Source of the DNA: CAYUQT01 sp964596165
GTDB taxonomy: Bacteria; Planctomycetota; Phycisphaerae; UBA1845; JAFGLZ01
Length of the DNA: 63,452 nt
Direction of reading: 5' to 3'
Assembly (NCBI GenBank): GCA_964596165.1
Contig: CAZQTW010000037.1
Coordinates: 1 to 63,452, forward strand
A program made the translations under genes and the position numbers. The notes under the pieces were generated by a model that made no database searches, was not told the DNA's origin, and worked only from the letters and a program-made list of their open reading frames with translations. Shown here in pieces: positions 7,512-16,326 of the stretch; position 1 is the stretch's first letter; the number at the start of each line of letters is the position of its first letter.

Positions 7512-8795
7512 ATGAGAAGAACACTGACACTTGCTTTGATGGCCGCGTCCGTCATTGCGACAGGCGCGTTTGCCGGCATCGTCAATTCAGACATCAGTTT
7601 CGCCGGCGCCGGTGACAGCGGAGCCTCGGCTCTCAGCATCATGGGCGGAGGGACGATGACCCTCTCGGGCACCGTTTACGTCAAGGTGCTCAGTCTGTTC
7701 TGGGTACCCATCAACGTCAATTTCTCGACGTCCGACATAGTGCTGAATACCAATCCGGATCCGACGAGTTGGACCTCTGACCCGACAGGGACGGGGCAGG
7801 TGGGATTTGACCGTGGCAACCCGTCGCTGGGTGGCGGCACCGTGAACGCGCTCGCCGTGGACATCAAGAACGGCGCGGCGTGGAACCTGGCGATGGACCG
7901 CATCACGCTCACCGACCCCAGTAACGGCTTCTACAAGATGTATCTGGACATGACCGGACTGGTCAACACGTTCCGTTTTGACATGTCCGGCGCGCCGACG
8001 GGCACGTATGCGTCGGGCGACCCTCCAACGGTGACCTACGACATCAACCCGTCCGGCACGCTGACCGCCGGATACACGACAACGATGACCGGCAGCCTCT
8101 CCCTAGGTTTCACGTTCATGGGCAATTGGTATTCCATCGACGTTCCCGTCGGCACCATCTTTAACGTGGGCGGAGCCTTTCCGCTACCGGTCACGGCCGA
8201 CGGCACCATGACGCTCTCGGAATCCTCCGGGATCTATCCGCACAGCGTCGACGTCGACATCCAGGCGTCGATCGGACAGATTTCGATGCCGTTCGGCATG
8301 AGCGACAGCCTCACCCTCACCAGGGCCAAGAGCGGAAACGACCCCTACTACACCCTCACGGGCAACTATTCGTTCGCCGGTCTGCTGGAAATCAGCAACA
8401 CGCAGTTCGCCGTTTCCGACACGATTCAGAAGGCGGTTCCCGATCCGTTCCCCGCCAAGTTGGACCTGACCGTGACCAACTCGAACTGGGGTGAGGTGCA
8501 GATTGATCCGCTTCCGGAAGACGCCAACACCATGCTCTACCCGAGAGGGACGACCGTGACGCTCACCGCTACTCCGATCGAGGGCAAGTCCTTCAGGCAG
8601 TGGACGCTGTATGACCCGAACTACCCCGATGACGCAAACTACGCAACGGCGGACGCGAACACCTCGATCACGCTGGTGTTGAATCAGGACACGAGCGTCA
8701 ACGCGGCATTCAAGTGCGGTTCCGGCGTGGGAGAGGTATTGCCTCTTGCGGGCATCGGGCTGCTGGGTGTCTTCTTCGTCCGGCGACGACGCTAG
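7512..8795 (+). CDS. Secreted protein B2 with added B-repeat module and CG/LPLA C-terminal anchor
   Basis: A 427-residue exported protein. Residues 1-310 are paralogous to B1 (shared VPINVNF, TSDPTGTGQV, RFDMSGAPTGTY, NPYYTLTG-like segments). B1 then ends in a PEP-CTERM helix. B2 instead continues into a divergent B-repeat-like module (about residues 325-400; TLTATPIEGKSFRQW) and finishes with CGSG, LPLA, a hydrophobic segment and RRRR, matching the C-termini of A1 and A2. A purine-rich GGAAGG precedes the ATG at 7512. A strong terminator follows, so this is the last gene of the cassette. The function of the main domain is unknown. Confidence 0.85.
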   Translation: MRRTLTLALMAASVIATGAFAGIVNSDISFAGAGDSGASALSIMGGGTMTLSGTVYVKVLSLFWVPINVNFSTSDIVLNTNPDPTSWTSDPTGTGQVGFDRGNPSLGGGTVNALAVDIKNGAAWNLAMDRITLTDPSNGFYKMYLDMTGLVNTFRFDMSGAPTGTYASGDPPTVTYDINPSGTLTAGYTTTMTGSLSLGFTFMGNWYSIDVPVGTIFNVGGAFPLPVTADGTMTLSESSGIYPHSVDVDIQASIGQISMPFGMSDSLTLTRAKSGNDPYYTLTGNYSFAGLLEISNTQFAVSDTIQKAVPDPFPAKLDLTVTNSNWGEVQIDPLPEDANTMLYPRGTTVTLTATPIEGKSFRQWTLYDPNYPDDANYATADANTSITLVLNQDTSVNAAFKCGSGVGEVLPLAGIGLLGVFFVRRRR

Positions 8796-8838
8796 CACTC
8801 CGATACGCAACCGTATCCTCTTTCACCGAAGCACGTTC

Positions 8839-8868
8839 AAGGCCCGGCACGAATGTCGGGCCTTATTT
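8839..8868 (+). terminator. Intrinsic terminator after the secreted-protein cassette
   Basis: AAGGCCCGGCA and TGTCGGGCCTT pair over 11 positions with one G-T wobble and a CGAA tetraloop (8839-8864), followed by ATTTAT. It lies 43 bp after the B2 stop codon. Confidence 0.75.
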
Positions 8869-8895
8869 ATGCGCTTGCCGCGTCCGGTGGGATGG

Positions 8896-8924
8896 GTCAC
8901 ATCGGTCCCGCGCCGGTGTATAAT
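8896..8924 (+). promoter_or_regulatory. Probable sigma-70 promoter of the dehydrogenase gene
   Basis: GTCACA (8896-8901) and a consensus TATAAT (8919-8924) are 17 bp apart. The element lies between the upstream terminator and the start codon at 8978. Confidence 0.5.
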
Positions 8925-8977
8925 CCTCGCTCATACACACCACCCACAGGCTCGCACAAGACGAGCGGAGGACAACC

Positions 8978-10180
8978 ATGGCGGGCGTCGTGAACCTCGG
9001 ACGACTTGCTCAACACACGGATATTCCCATCGCGGCCCGACGGATCTTGAGCCGGCCGGAAAAGACGGTTACGCAGGTGCTGACCCTATTGACGGATGAG
9101 GGACTGTTGGAGACTCCCACTTACCTCGTTTGCCATTGCACGGTTCGCGGGCCCGCCAAAGGCGGCATTCGAATGGCTCGCAACGTCACGATCGAGGAGA
9201 CCGCCCGACTCGCCGAACTGATGACCTGGAAGACGTCGCTCGTCGGCATCCCCTTTGGCGGCGGCAAGAGCGCGATCGCACTGGAGTCGGCGAGTCTCCG
9301 TTCGTTCCAGAGGACCGCCGTGATCAAGGAATACGTCCATCTGTACGGAAGCGAGCTTCATTCCGGAAGCTATGTTCCCGCGCCCGACCTCGGAACCAAC
9401 GCGCGGGACATGGCCGTCATCTACGGCGAAACGCACAAGCTCGAGTCCGTGACGGGCAAGCCGCCGAGTGTCGGCGGGCTTCCCGGTCGAGAGGAGGCCA
9501 CCGGGTACGGCGTGGCGCTGGCGGCCGATCTGGCGGCGCGCCAGCTCATGCGGCGCGACATCAAGGGATTGCGCGTGGCCGTCCAGGGATTCGGAAACGT
9601 CGGCGGCTGGGCATGTCGTTTCTTGGCGCAAGCCGGCGCGAAGATCGTCGCCGTCGCCGACGTGAAGGGCGGTGTCCATGACGAAAACGGATTGCCGATC
9701 GACGACCTGCGAAGATACGCCGGCAATCAACAAACCGTCGCGGGGTTCGGCGGCACGCCCATCGATAACGCCTCGCTGCTCGCGCTCGACGTGGATATTC
9801 TCATACCCGCCGCCGTTGAAGACGTCCTAACCGCCTCCAACGCCGGTGATGTCCGCGCGTCATTGATCGTGGAGGCGGCCAACGGCCCGACGACGCCTCC
9901 GGCCGATCAGATTCTCGCCGACCGCCACATTCCGATCGTGCCGGACATACTCGCCAACAGCGGCGGCGTCATCGCCAGCTACGTGGAGTGGCGAAACGCC
10001 AAGTCGGGCAGTATCACCAGCCGGCAAGAAACGTACGACGTGATCGCGGATCGGCTTACCTGGGCGTTCACTCAAGTGACCACTATCGCTCGTGAGAAGT
10101 CCGTGCCGCTGCGCCTGGCGGCCGAAATCGTCGCCTGTGACGAATTGGTGCGTTCTCTTCACGACCGGGCATGGATATAG
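8978..10180 (+). CDS. Glu/Leu/Phe/Val-type dehydrogenase (glutamate dehydrogenase-like)
   Basis: A 400-residue cytoplasmic enzyme of the amino-acid dehydrogenase superfamily, which oxidatively deaminates glutamate or a branched/aromatic amino acid with NAD(P). Visible motifs are GPAKGGIRM (58-66), the substrate-site lysines in MTWK (K85) and GGGK (K97), APDLGTN with the catalytic Asp137, the Rossmann motif GFGNVG (204-209) and VEAANGPTTP near 293. The length is normal for the family. A GGAGG ribosome-binding site precedes the ATG. It has its own promoter and is not clearly part of an operon. Glutamate is the most common substrate, but specificity cannot be read with confidence. Confidence 0.88.
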   Translation: MAGVVNLGRLAQHTDIPIAARRILSRPEKTVTQVLTLLTDEGLLETPTYLVCHCTVRGPAKGGIRMARNVTIEETARLAELMTWKTSLVGIPFGGGKSAIALESASLRSFQRTAVIKEYVHLYGSELHSGSYVPAPDLGTNARDMAVIYGETHKLESVTGKPPSVGGLPGREEATGYGVALAADLAARQLMRRDIKGLRVAVQGFGNVGGWACRFLAQAGAKIVAVADVKGGVHDENGLPIDDLRRYAGNQQTVAGFGGTPIDNASLLALDVDILIPAAVEDVLTASNAGDVRASLIVEAANGPTTPPADQILADRHIPIVPDILANSGGVIASYVEWRNAKSGSITSRQETYDVIADRLTWAFTQVTTIAREKSVPLRLAAEIVACDELVRSLHDRAWI

Positions 10181-10236
10181 ACTGCCCTGGGTGGAAAACA
10201 GTCTGTCCAAGTCGCCGCAGCGCGAATCCGACGCGA

Positions 10237-11214
10237 TCAGCAGAACTGCCGCAGGTATCGTGCGCCGACGACGAATCCCTGCTCGCGGCTGAAGGATCCG
10301 TCCTCGTGCTCGATGCTGAGGACATCGTTGTAGCCGTTCATCCGGAGGTGACCGATGTACTCGCCCCAGTTGATGTTACCGAATCCGGGAATCACGTATC
10401 GCCACCATCCGTCGGCCAGAATGCCCACCTTTGCCCGTTTGGCCTTGTCGATCAGCGTGTCCTTGGCGTGCGTGTGGAAGATCCGCTTGGGGAACATGGA
10501 CACGGGGGCCAAGTGGTCGCATTCCTGATGCACCAGGTGCGACGGGTCGTAGTTCAAACCGAAGTTGTCGTCCTTGATCGCCTCGCCGAACAAGACCTCA
10601 TAGGTGTCGAGCCCTTGCAGGCACGTCGCAAAGTAGTTCTCAAGGGCGATGAAGACGCCCTTTTCCTTGGCGCGCGCGATGACCGGTGCGAACATCCTCG
10701 GCAAAACCTGGCGAATCGTGTCGATCTTCGACATCCGCTCCGGCGGGTAACCCGCATTGGTGCAGACGGTCTTCACGCCCAACAACGCGGCGGCATCGAC
10801 CATCCGGATCAGATGAGCCTGCGCCGCCGGGCCCTCCTTGGGGCACGCAATGTTCTCGTAATAGGCCAGGCTGCTGAGCTGCACCTTCTTGTCGGCCAGA
10901 AGGGCCTTGATCCTGTCTGCCGCCGCCGCGTCGATCTTGGCGGGATCAATGTGCTTGCTGCCCGGCCAAGCGTTCGCCTCAAGGCATTGAATGCCGGCCT
11001 GACTGGCGAACTCCACGACACGCTCGAACGGTTGATCGCCGAACGGATTCGTCAGCATCCCCACCTTCATGCCCTTTTCCTTTCCGGACTCGTTCGCCTC
11101 GCCCGCCTCCGCCGACGCGCTGTCGGCGGCCTGTCCGACGACGCCCAGCGCGGCCAGTCCCATGACGCCGCCGGTCGTTCCGATGAACTCTCTTCGCGTT
11201 AAACTCTCACTCAC
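10237..11214 (-). CDS. Tat-exported sugar phosphate isomerase/epimerase-like protein
   Basis: A 325-residue TIM-barrel protein of the xylose isomerase-like (AP endonuclease 2) superfamily. The N-terminus LTRREFIG followed by a hydrophobic stretch and ADSASA is a twin-arginine signal. Putative metal ligands are in IALENYF, NYDPSHLVHQ, IFHTHAKD and SIEHED. The frame is open further upstream, but a GTG at 11214 lies nine bases after CAGGAG and places the Tat signal at the N-terminus. It is divergent from the DUF5107 gene. Family members act on sugars or inositols; the substrate here is unknown. Its export suggests a role in periplasmic carbohydrate processing. Confidence 0.85.
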   Translation of the reverse strand: MSESLTRREFIGTTGGVMGLAALGVVGQAADSASAEAGEANESGKEKGMKVGMLTNPFGDQPFERVVEFASQAGIQCLEANAWPGSKHIDPAKIDAAAADRIKALLADKKVQLSSLAYYENIACPKEGPAAQAHLIRMVDAAALLGVKTVCTNAGYPPERMSKIDTIRQVLPRMFAPVIARAKEKGVFIALENYFATCLQGLDTYEVLFGEAIKDDNFGLNYDPSHLVHQECDHLAPVSMFPKRIFHTHAKDTLIDKAKRAKVGILADGWWRYVIPGFGNINWGEYIGHLRMNGYNDVLSIEHEDGSFSREQGFVVGARYLRQFC

Positions 11215-11452
11215 GCTGCAATACTCCTGAGACCACCGCGTGCCTTCCGGGTGAAATCCACCCTGAGAAGACAAGGCTACACCACAACAGCCTCGTGGGC
11301 AAGCGGATGAAGCCAAGCGAATTCACCGAAGACGGCGCCGGCAAGATGACGCGACGATAGGGCGACAGGGCGAGATTCGTCGGGCGACGAGAGACCGTCC
11401 TGCGGCGAGACGTTACAATGTCGGCCCATGAGGTGCTGGGATGGGAGGGCGG

Positions 11453-13492
11453 ATGACCGATCTGAGAATCACGACGTACCGAATGCCCGCGGGACACCTA
11501 AGGTCGGAGAATCCGTTGCCTCCGCTGCAGCCGCCGCGATCGGTGACGTCGGGCATGAAGTTCAACGCGAACGTTCCCGAAGCGGATCGCACGTACGTCG
11601 GTTTCGGCAACGAGGAGAGTTGCCTGCCCCACCGTCTCCAGGACGACTACGACCGCGTCCGTGAACCCCGAGCCTTCCGCGCGGCCGTCATCGAAAACGA
11701 GATCCTGCGCGCCACGTTTCTCCTGGAACTCGGCGGCCGACTGTGGTCGCTGGTGCACAAACCCTCCGACCGCGAATTGCTCTACGTCAACCCGGTGTTT
11801 CAGCCGGCGAATCTGGCGGTCCGAAACGCGTGGTTCAGCGGCGGCGTCGAATGGAACATCGGCGTCATTGGCCACACGCCCTACACCTGTTCGCCGCTCT
11901 TCGCGGCACGGGTACGAGCCGATGACGGATCGCCCATCCTGCGCTTGTACGAGTGGGACCGCATTCGCGGCACGCCCTATCAACTCGACTTCCACCTGCC
12001 GCCCGGCTCACCGTTTCTCTTCGTACGAGTCCGCATCATCAACCCTCACGACCGCGAGGTGCCGATGTACTGGTGGTCGAACATCGCCGTGCCCGAGCGG
12101 CCGGATGTTCGCGTCGTCGTACCGACGGATCGGGCTTATAGCTTCAGCTACCGGAACGAGATGCGGCAGGTGCCCATACCGATTTGCGAGGGCACCGACG
12201 TCACATACCCGACACACATCGCCCACGCGGCGGACTACTTCTACCGCATCCCCGACGAGCATCGCCGATGGATCACCGCGCTCGACAAGGAAGGACGCGG
12301 CCTGATCCAGGCGTCCACGTCGCGACTGGCCGGACGCAAGCTCTTCGTGTGGGGCATGGGCCCGGGCGGACGACGTTGGCCTGAGTTCCTCGCCGTGCCC
12401 AACAGCCCCTACATCGAGATCCAGGCCGGCCTGGCACGGACCCAGGCGGAATGTCTGCCGATGCCCCCCCGCGCCGAATGGGCGTGGTTGGAGGCCTATG
12501 GGCTGATGGAGGCCGATCCGAAGGCCGTTCACGGGTCCGACTGGTCCGCCGCCTGGCATGATGTTGAGGGACGCCTCGACAAGGTACTCCCCATGTCTCG
12601 GCTTGATGCCGAATTCTCGCGGATGGAGGGCGAGGCCAACCGCGCCCCGGACGAGATTCTTCAACAGGGCTCCGGATGGGGCGCCCTGGAGCGCCGCCGA
12701 CGAGAACGGGCCGGCGAACGGCCGTTCTGCGGTGAATCCATGCCCTTCCCCGATGCGTCTCTCGGCGCCGACCAAGTCCCGTGGCTGGTGCTCATCGAAA
12801 AGCAAACCCTACCCGCTCGCGTGCCCAGCGACGTGCCCGGCGCGTGGATGGTTCAGCCGGAATGGCGCGGGCTTCTGGAGGCCGCTGCCCGCAACGGTCG
12901 GGCTTCGCACTGGCTGACTTGGCTGCACCTGGGCGTCATGTACTACAGCGACCACCGGCCGGAGGCGGCCAAGCAGGCGTGGACTACGTCGCTGGAGATG
13001 ACGCCGTCGGCCTGGGCGTATCGCAATCTGGCCTGTGTGGCCGGTCACGAAGGGCGTAAGGCGGAGGCGGCCGACCTGTATCTCAAGGCACACCGGATGC
13101 TGCCCGACCTGACGCCATTGGCGATCGAGTGCGGGCAGGCCCTGATCGAGGCCGGCCGGTCGAAGGACTACCTCGCGATGCTCGATGCCCTGTCGCCGAA
13201 CGTCCGCAACAACGACCGCATTCGCACGCTCGAGGCCCGTGCCCTGCTGGATGTCGGCGAGTTGGACAAGCTCGAACGCATCTTGACGAGCAAAATGGAG
13301 CCGGCCAACATCCGCGAGGGTGAGGTGATCCTCAGCGATCTGTGGTTCGAGATGCACGCCAAACGCCTGGCCGCCAAAGAGAAGATCCCGCTGGACGACA
13401 AGCTGCGCGAACGCGTTCGCCGCGAGTTCCCACCGCCGGCATGGATCGACTTCCGGATGGCCACGGAAGCGGCGGCGGATAAGCCGTCTTGA
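11453..13492 (+). CDS. DUF5107 / TPR-repeat protein
   Basis: A 679-residue protein. The first 350 residues resemble DUF5107, a beta-sandwich domain related to galactose-mutarotase-like and carbohydrate-active folds (ELGGRLWSLVHK, NPVFQPANLAVRNAWFSGGVEWNIG, NIAVPE). The C-terminal 250 residues consist of helical TPR-like repeats (AWAYRNLACVAGHEGRKAEAADLYLKA-type pattern). No signal peptide is evident. The ATG at 11453 follows GGGAGG; another in-frame ATG at 11441 is possible. Planctomycete DUF5107 genes commonly sit with sugar-catabolic genes, as here, so a role in glycan breakdown is likely but unproven. Confidence 0.8.
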   Translation: MTDLRITTYRMPAGHLRSENPLPPLQPPRSVTSGMKFNANVPEADRTYVGFGNEESCLPHRLQDDYDRVREPRAFRAAVIENEILRATFLLELGGRLWSLVHKPSDRELLYVNPVFQPANLAVRNAWFSGGVEWNIGVIGHTPYTCSPLFAARVRADDGSPILRLYEWDRIRGTPYQLDFHLPPGSPFLFVRVRIINPHDREVPMYWWSNIAVPERPDVRVVVPTDRAYSFSYRNEMRQVPIPICEGTDVTYPTHIAHAADYFYRIPDEHRRWITALDKEGRGLIQASTSRLAGRKLFVWGMGPGGRRWPEFLAVPNSPYIEIQAGLARTQAECLPMPPRAEWAWLEAYGLMEADPKAVHGSDWSAAWHDVEGRLDKVLPMSRLDAEFSRMEGEANRAPDEILQQGSGWGALERRRRERAGERPFCGESMPFPDASLGADQVPWLVLIEKQTLPARVPSDVPGAWMVQPEWRGLLEAAARNGRASHWLTWLHLGVMYYSDHRPEAAKQAWTTSLEMTPSAWAYRNLACVAGHEGRKAEAADLYLKAHRMLPDLTPLAIECGQALIEAGRSKDYLAMLDALSPNVRNNDRIRTLEARALLDVGELDKLERILTSKMEPANIREGEVILSDLWFEMHAKRLAAKEKIPLDDKLRERVRREFPPPAWIDFRMATEAAADKPS

Positions 13493-13831
13493 GGGGAAAC
13501 GCAAAACGATAAACGCCGCGGCGTTGACTGGGTGACTTTCCTCGACCCGGTCTCCGTTCCCGAGCCAGGTCGTCCCGACCCCGGTGCCGTTCCCAACCGG
13601 ACCGTCTCGGTCCGGTTAAGACAACACAGCCGGTACCTGCAAGGGAGACAGATGGCATCTCCCACGCTTGTGTGCGCATGCAGACTCCCGAGCGTAGGGC
13701 ATCCAACGGAAGACAAACCGAGACACCGCGACAGGGCTGCCCCCGTGCCTCAATGGGGGCGGGGCACGGCGTTGCGGAGGGTGCGTCCCGGTGATACCTT
13801 CCCTTGCCATGACGCCTGGAGGAACGATTCG
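13493..13831. other. 339-bp leader region before the URO-D-like operon
   Basis: No gene is supported. The region has several hairpins, the strongest at 13595-13617 (arms AACCGGACCG and CGGTCCGGTT, 3-base loop). Others are at about 13645 (GGGAGA/TCTCCC) and 13740 (GCCCCC/GGGGGC). I looked for known riboswitch cores and recognised none. The upstream in-frame extension of the URO-D-like ORF through this region is not homologous to anything and is rejected as coding. Confidence 0.55.
13595..13617 (+). terminator. Strong hairpin after the DUF5107 gene
   Basis: Perfect 10-bp arms and a TCT loop form a very stable stem 103 bp beyond the DUF5107 stop codon. AAGACA follows, not a T-tract, so termination by this hairpin alone is uncertain. 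Confidence 0.4.
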
Positions 13832-15067
13832 GTGAACTCGCGTGAGCGACTCTTGACGGCTATCGGCGGCGGCAGGCCGGATCACGTGCCGCTGGTCTGC
13901 CGCGTGTTCGGATTCGCCGCGCCGCCGGAGCTTCAGTGGAAGCGAGAGGGTCGGTCTGTACCGCATTGGTACACCGGCCGGCTCGAACACATCCACACGT
14001 TGCCGGAGCCCTGGGACGTGACACAGGACTTCAAGCGCGTCGAGGCCTGGCTGAAACTCGGTATCGACGACATCCTCGAAGTCTCGCTGCCCTGGAGCAT
14101 CGACCCGCGAGTGAAGGTCCGCGACTTCACCGAGCCGCCGACGGCCGACTGCGCCTACGCGCTCGCCTGTCGCGAATACACCACGCCCGAAGGCGTCCTG
14201 ACGCACAAGGTCAAGCAGACCCGCGAGAACGTCCCCGCCGGTTGGGTGATCCAACCGGAGTTCCCGCCGCTGTTCGAGGACTTCAACATTCCGCGGGCAT
14301 TCCGCCCGCCCATTGTGGAGCCGGAAGACCTGGCCAAGGTCCGCCACCTGTTGCGCCCACCGACAAACGAACAGGTAGGCGCCTACCGCGAGCGGATGAA
14401 GCAGATCCGCCAATTCGCCCAGGCCAAGGGCGTGCTGGTCTGCGGCTGGAGTCTGTTCGGGATGGACGCCGTCGTGTGGCTGTGCGGCGCGGAGAGTGCC
14501 GTCATGATGGCCATGCTCCAACCGGACCTGTTCGGCCAGGTCGTCGAGCTGGTCGGCGAATTCGACCGGATGCGAACCGACTTGATGCTGGAGATCGGTG
14601 GCATCGACCTGTTCGTCCAGCGCGGCTGGTACAGCACGACCGACTTCTGGTCGCCGGACCTCTTCGTGCAGTATGTGCTGCCGAACCTCAAGCGCAACGT
14701 CGCCCGTGTCCACGCCGCCGGGGCCCAATACGGCTATGTGATGACCACGGGCGTCCGGCCGCTCTTGCGCTATCTCGCCGAGGCCGGCGTGGACCTGCTG
14801 TACTGGGCCGATCCGGTGATGGGCGGCGCGGATCTCGAGACGTACCGTCGCGAGCTGGGCAACAAGACGGCCATCGCCGGCGGCGTCAACGCGCCGCTGA
14901 CGCTGGGCAAGGGCACGCCCGACGACATTCGCGAACAGGTCCGCCAGGCGATCGAGACGCTCGGACCGGCCGGGTTCATCCTCGAGCCGGTGGATTCGCT
15001 CTTCCCCGACACGCCGTGGCCGGCCGTCCGAACGATGATCGAGGCATGGAAGGAACAAGTCGACTGA
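13832..15067 (+). CDS. Uroporphyrinogen decarboxylase (URO-D)-like protein
   Basis: A 411-residue member of the URO-D/MtaA superfamily, starting at a GTG (13832) nine bases after CTGGAGGA. The opening NSRERLLTAIGGGRPDHVPL is the usual N-terminus of COG0407 proteins. The barrel continues through VLVCGWSLFGMDAVVW and ends with the GFILEPVDSLFPDTPWPAV type of motif. It is not a haem-pathway HemE: family members of this type in planctomycetes lie in sugar operons, as here. The segment HAAGAQYG replaces the H-x-C zinc motif of the methyltransferase branch, so a cobamide methyltransferase role is also doubtful. First gene of a tight four-gene set. Confidence 0.8.
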   Translation: MNSRERLLTAIGGGRPDHVPLVCRVFGFAAPPELQWKREGRSVPHWYTGRLEHIHTLPEPWDVTQDFKRVEAWLKLGIDDILEVSLPWSIDPRVKVRDFTEPPTADCAYALACREYTTPEGVLTHKVKQTRENVPAGWVIQPEFPPLFEDFNIPRAFRPPIVEPEDLAKVRHLLRPPTNEQVGAYRERMKQIRQFAQAKGVLVCGWSLFGMDAVVWLCGAESAVMMAMLQPDLFGQVVELVGEFDRMRTDLMLEIGGIDLFVQRGWYSTTDFWSPDLFVQYVLPNLKRNVARVHAAGAQYGYVMTTGVRPLLRYLAEAGVDLLYWADPVMGGADLETYRRELGNKTAIAGGVNAPLTLGKGTPDDIREQVRQAIETLGPAGFILEPVDSLFPDTPWPAVRTMIEAWKEQVD

Positions 15068-15082
15068 ACAGGAGCAATCGTC

Positions 15083-16321
15083 TTGAGCAACGCATCAAAA
15101 CCCAAGTTTCCCCGCGAGTTTCCCGGCGTTCACTACTACGGTCCCGAAGAGGAGGCAGCCGTCCTCCGCGTCATCCGCGAGCGATCGCCGTTCCGCTATT
15201 ACGGGGCCAATTTCCTCGCCGAGGCCGATACGCTGGAGAGAGAATTCGCAAAGCTCCTAGGCCGCAAGTATGCACAGGCGGTTTCGAGCTGCACGAACGC
15301 CCTGGGGTGTTCGATGGCCGCCTTCGCCGTCGGGCCGGGGCAGGAAGTGTTGGTGCCGGGCTTCTTCTGGGTCGCTACGGTGGGTGCGATCGTGCGGGCC
15401 GGTGCGATACCGGTCCTCGTCGAAATCGACGACAGCTTCACCATGGACCCGGCCGACCTGGAAGAGAAAATCACGCCCAAGAGTAAGCTGATCATCCCGG
15501 TTCACATGTGCGGCGTTCCGAGCAATATGCCGGCCATCATGGACGTGGCCCAGCGGCACGGTATCCCCGTGCTGGAGGATTGTGCCCAGGCCAACGGCGC
15601 CAAGCTGAACGGTAAGCGGATGGGGACGTTCGGCGAGATGGCCGTCTTCAGTTTCCAGATGAACAAAAACATCACGGCCGGTGAAGGCGGCATGATCGTC
15701 ACGGACGACGAGAGGCTGTTCCTGCGGGCCAACGCCGCACACGACCTGGGTGTTCCGTGGGTCGGCGGCATGCCCGTGCAGGACAGCGAGCACGCGCTCT
15801 GGGGCGCCGGGGCGAGGATGTCGGAAATCGGCGCGGCCGTCGTCCGCGCCCAATTGCCCAAACTCGACACGATCGTGGGCAGCATGCGGGCAAGCAAGTA
15901 TCGCATCAAGGCCGCCCTCAGCGACCTGAAAGGCATTACCTGGCGTCGTGTGGACGATCCGGCCGGCGATTCGGGGCCATTCATCATCGCGACGTTCAGC
16001 GACCCGGCCACGGCAAAGCGTTTCGCACAGGAATGCGGCAAGGTCGGACTGCCCTGCTCGCACCTGCCCGATTATGGCCTCCACGTCTACTACAACGTTA
16101 AGGCGTTGGTCGAACACCGCAGCAATGCCGCCGACGGCTGGCCCTGGACGCACCCGGCGAATGTTCCGCTGGTTCGCAACTACGCCCGCGGCGCCCTCCC
16201 AAAGACGGACGCATTGCTGGCCAGAGGGGTATCGCTGCCGGTTCCCTCTCGGTTGACGCCGGAACAGGAAAAGGAGTACATCGCCGCGTTCCGGCAAGCC
16301 TACGAGGCGGCGACGAGGTGA
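15083..16321 (+). CDS. DegT/DnrJ/EryC1/StrS-family aminotransferase
   Basis: A 412-residue PLP-dependent enzyme. The PLP lysine is K195 in FQMNKNITAGEGG, with EDCAQANGA (D166) contacting the pyridine nitrogen. The GAGARMSEIGAAVVRAQL segment is typical. Members convert keto-sugars to amino-sugars or act on related cyclitols. The start is a TTG at 15083, seven bases after AGGAGC and 15 bp after the preceding stop codon; no closer ATG fits. It overlaps the next gene at GTGA if that gene uses the earlier GTG. Co-location with URO-D-like, isomerase-like and Gfo/Idh proteins points to catabolism or remodelling of an unusual sugar or inositol. Confidence 0.87.
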   Translation: MSNASKPKFPREFPGVHYYGPEEEAAVLRVIRERSPFRYYGANFLAEADTLEREFAKLLGRKYAQAVSSCTNALGCSMAAFAVGPGQEVLVPGFFWVATVGAIVRAGAIPVLVEIDDSFTMDPADLEEKITPKSKLIIPVHMCGVPSNMPAIMDVAQRHGIPVLEDCAQANGAKLNGKRMGTFGEMAVFSFQMNKNITAGEGGMIVTDDERLFLRANAAHDLGVPWVGGMPVQDSEHALWGAGARMSEIGAAVVRAQLPKLDTIVGSMRASKYRIKAALSDLKGITWRRVDDPAGDSGPFIIATFSDPATAKRFAQECGKVGLPCSHLPDYGLHVYYNVKALVEHRSNAADGWPWTHPANVPLVRNYARGALPKTDALLARGVSLPVPSRLTPEQEKEYIAAFRQAYEAATR

Positions 16322-16326
16322 CGGTC

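Noticed and set aside
13532..13831. 100-codon N-terminal extension of the URO-D-like ORF
   Set aside because: It passes through several hairpins, is unlike the family, and the GTG at 13832 has a proper ribosome-binding site at the conserved N-terminus.
13493..13831. Possible riboswitch in the hairpin-rich leader
   Set aside because: No conserved core of cobalamin, SAM, glycine, TPP or other common riboswitches could be recognised.
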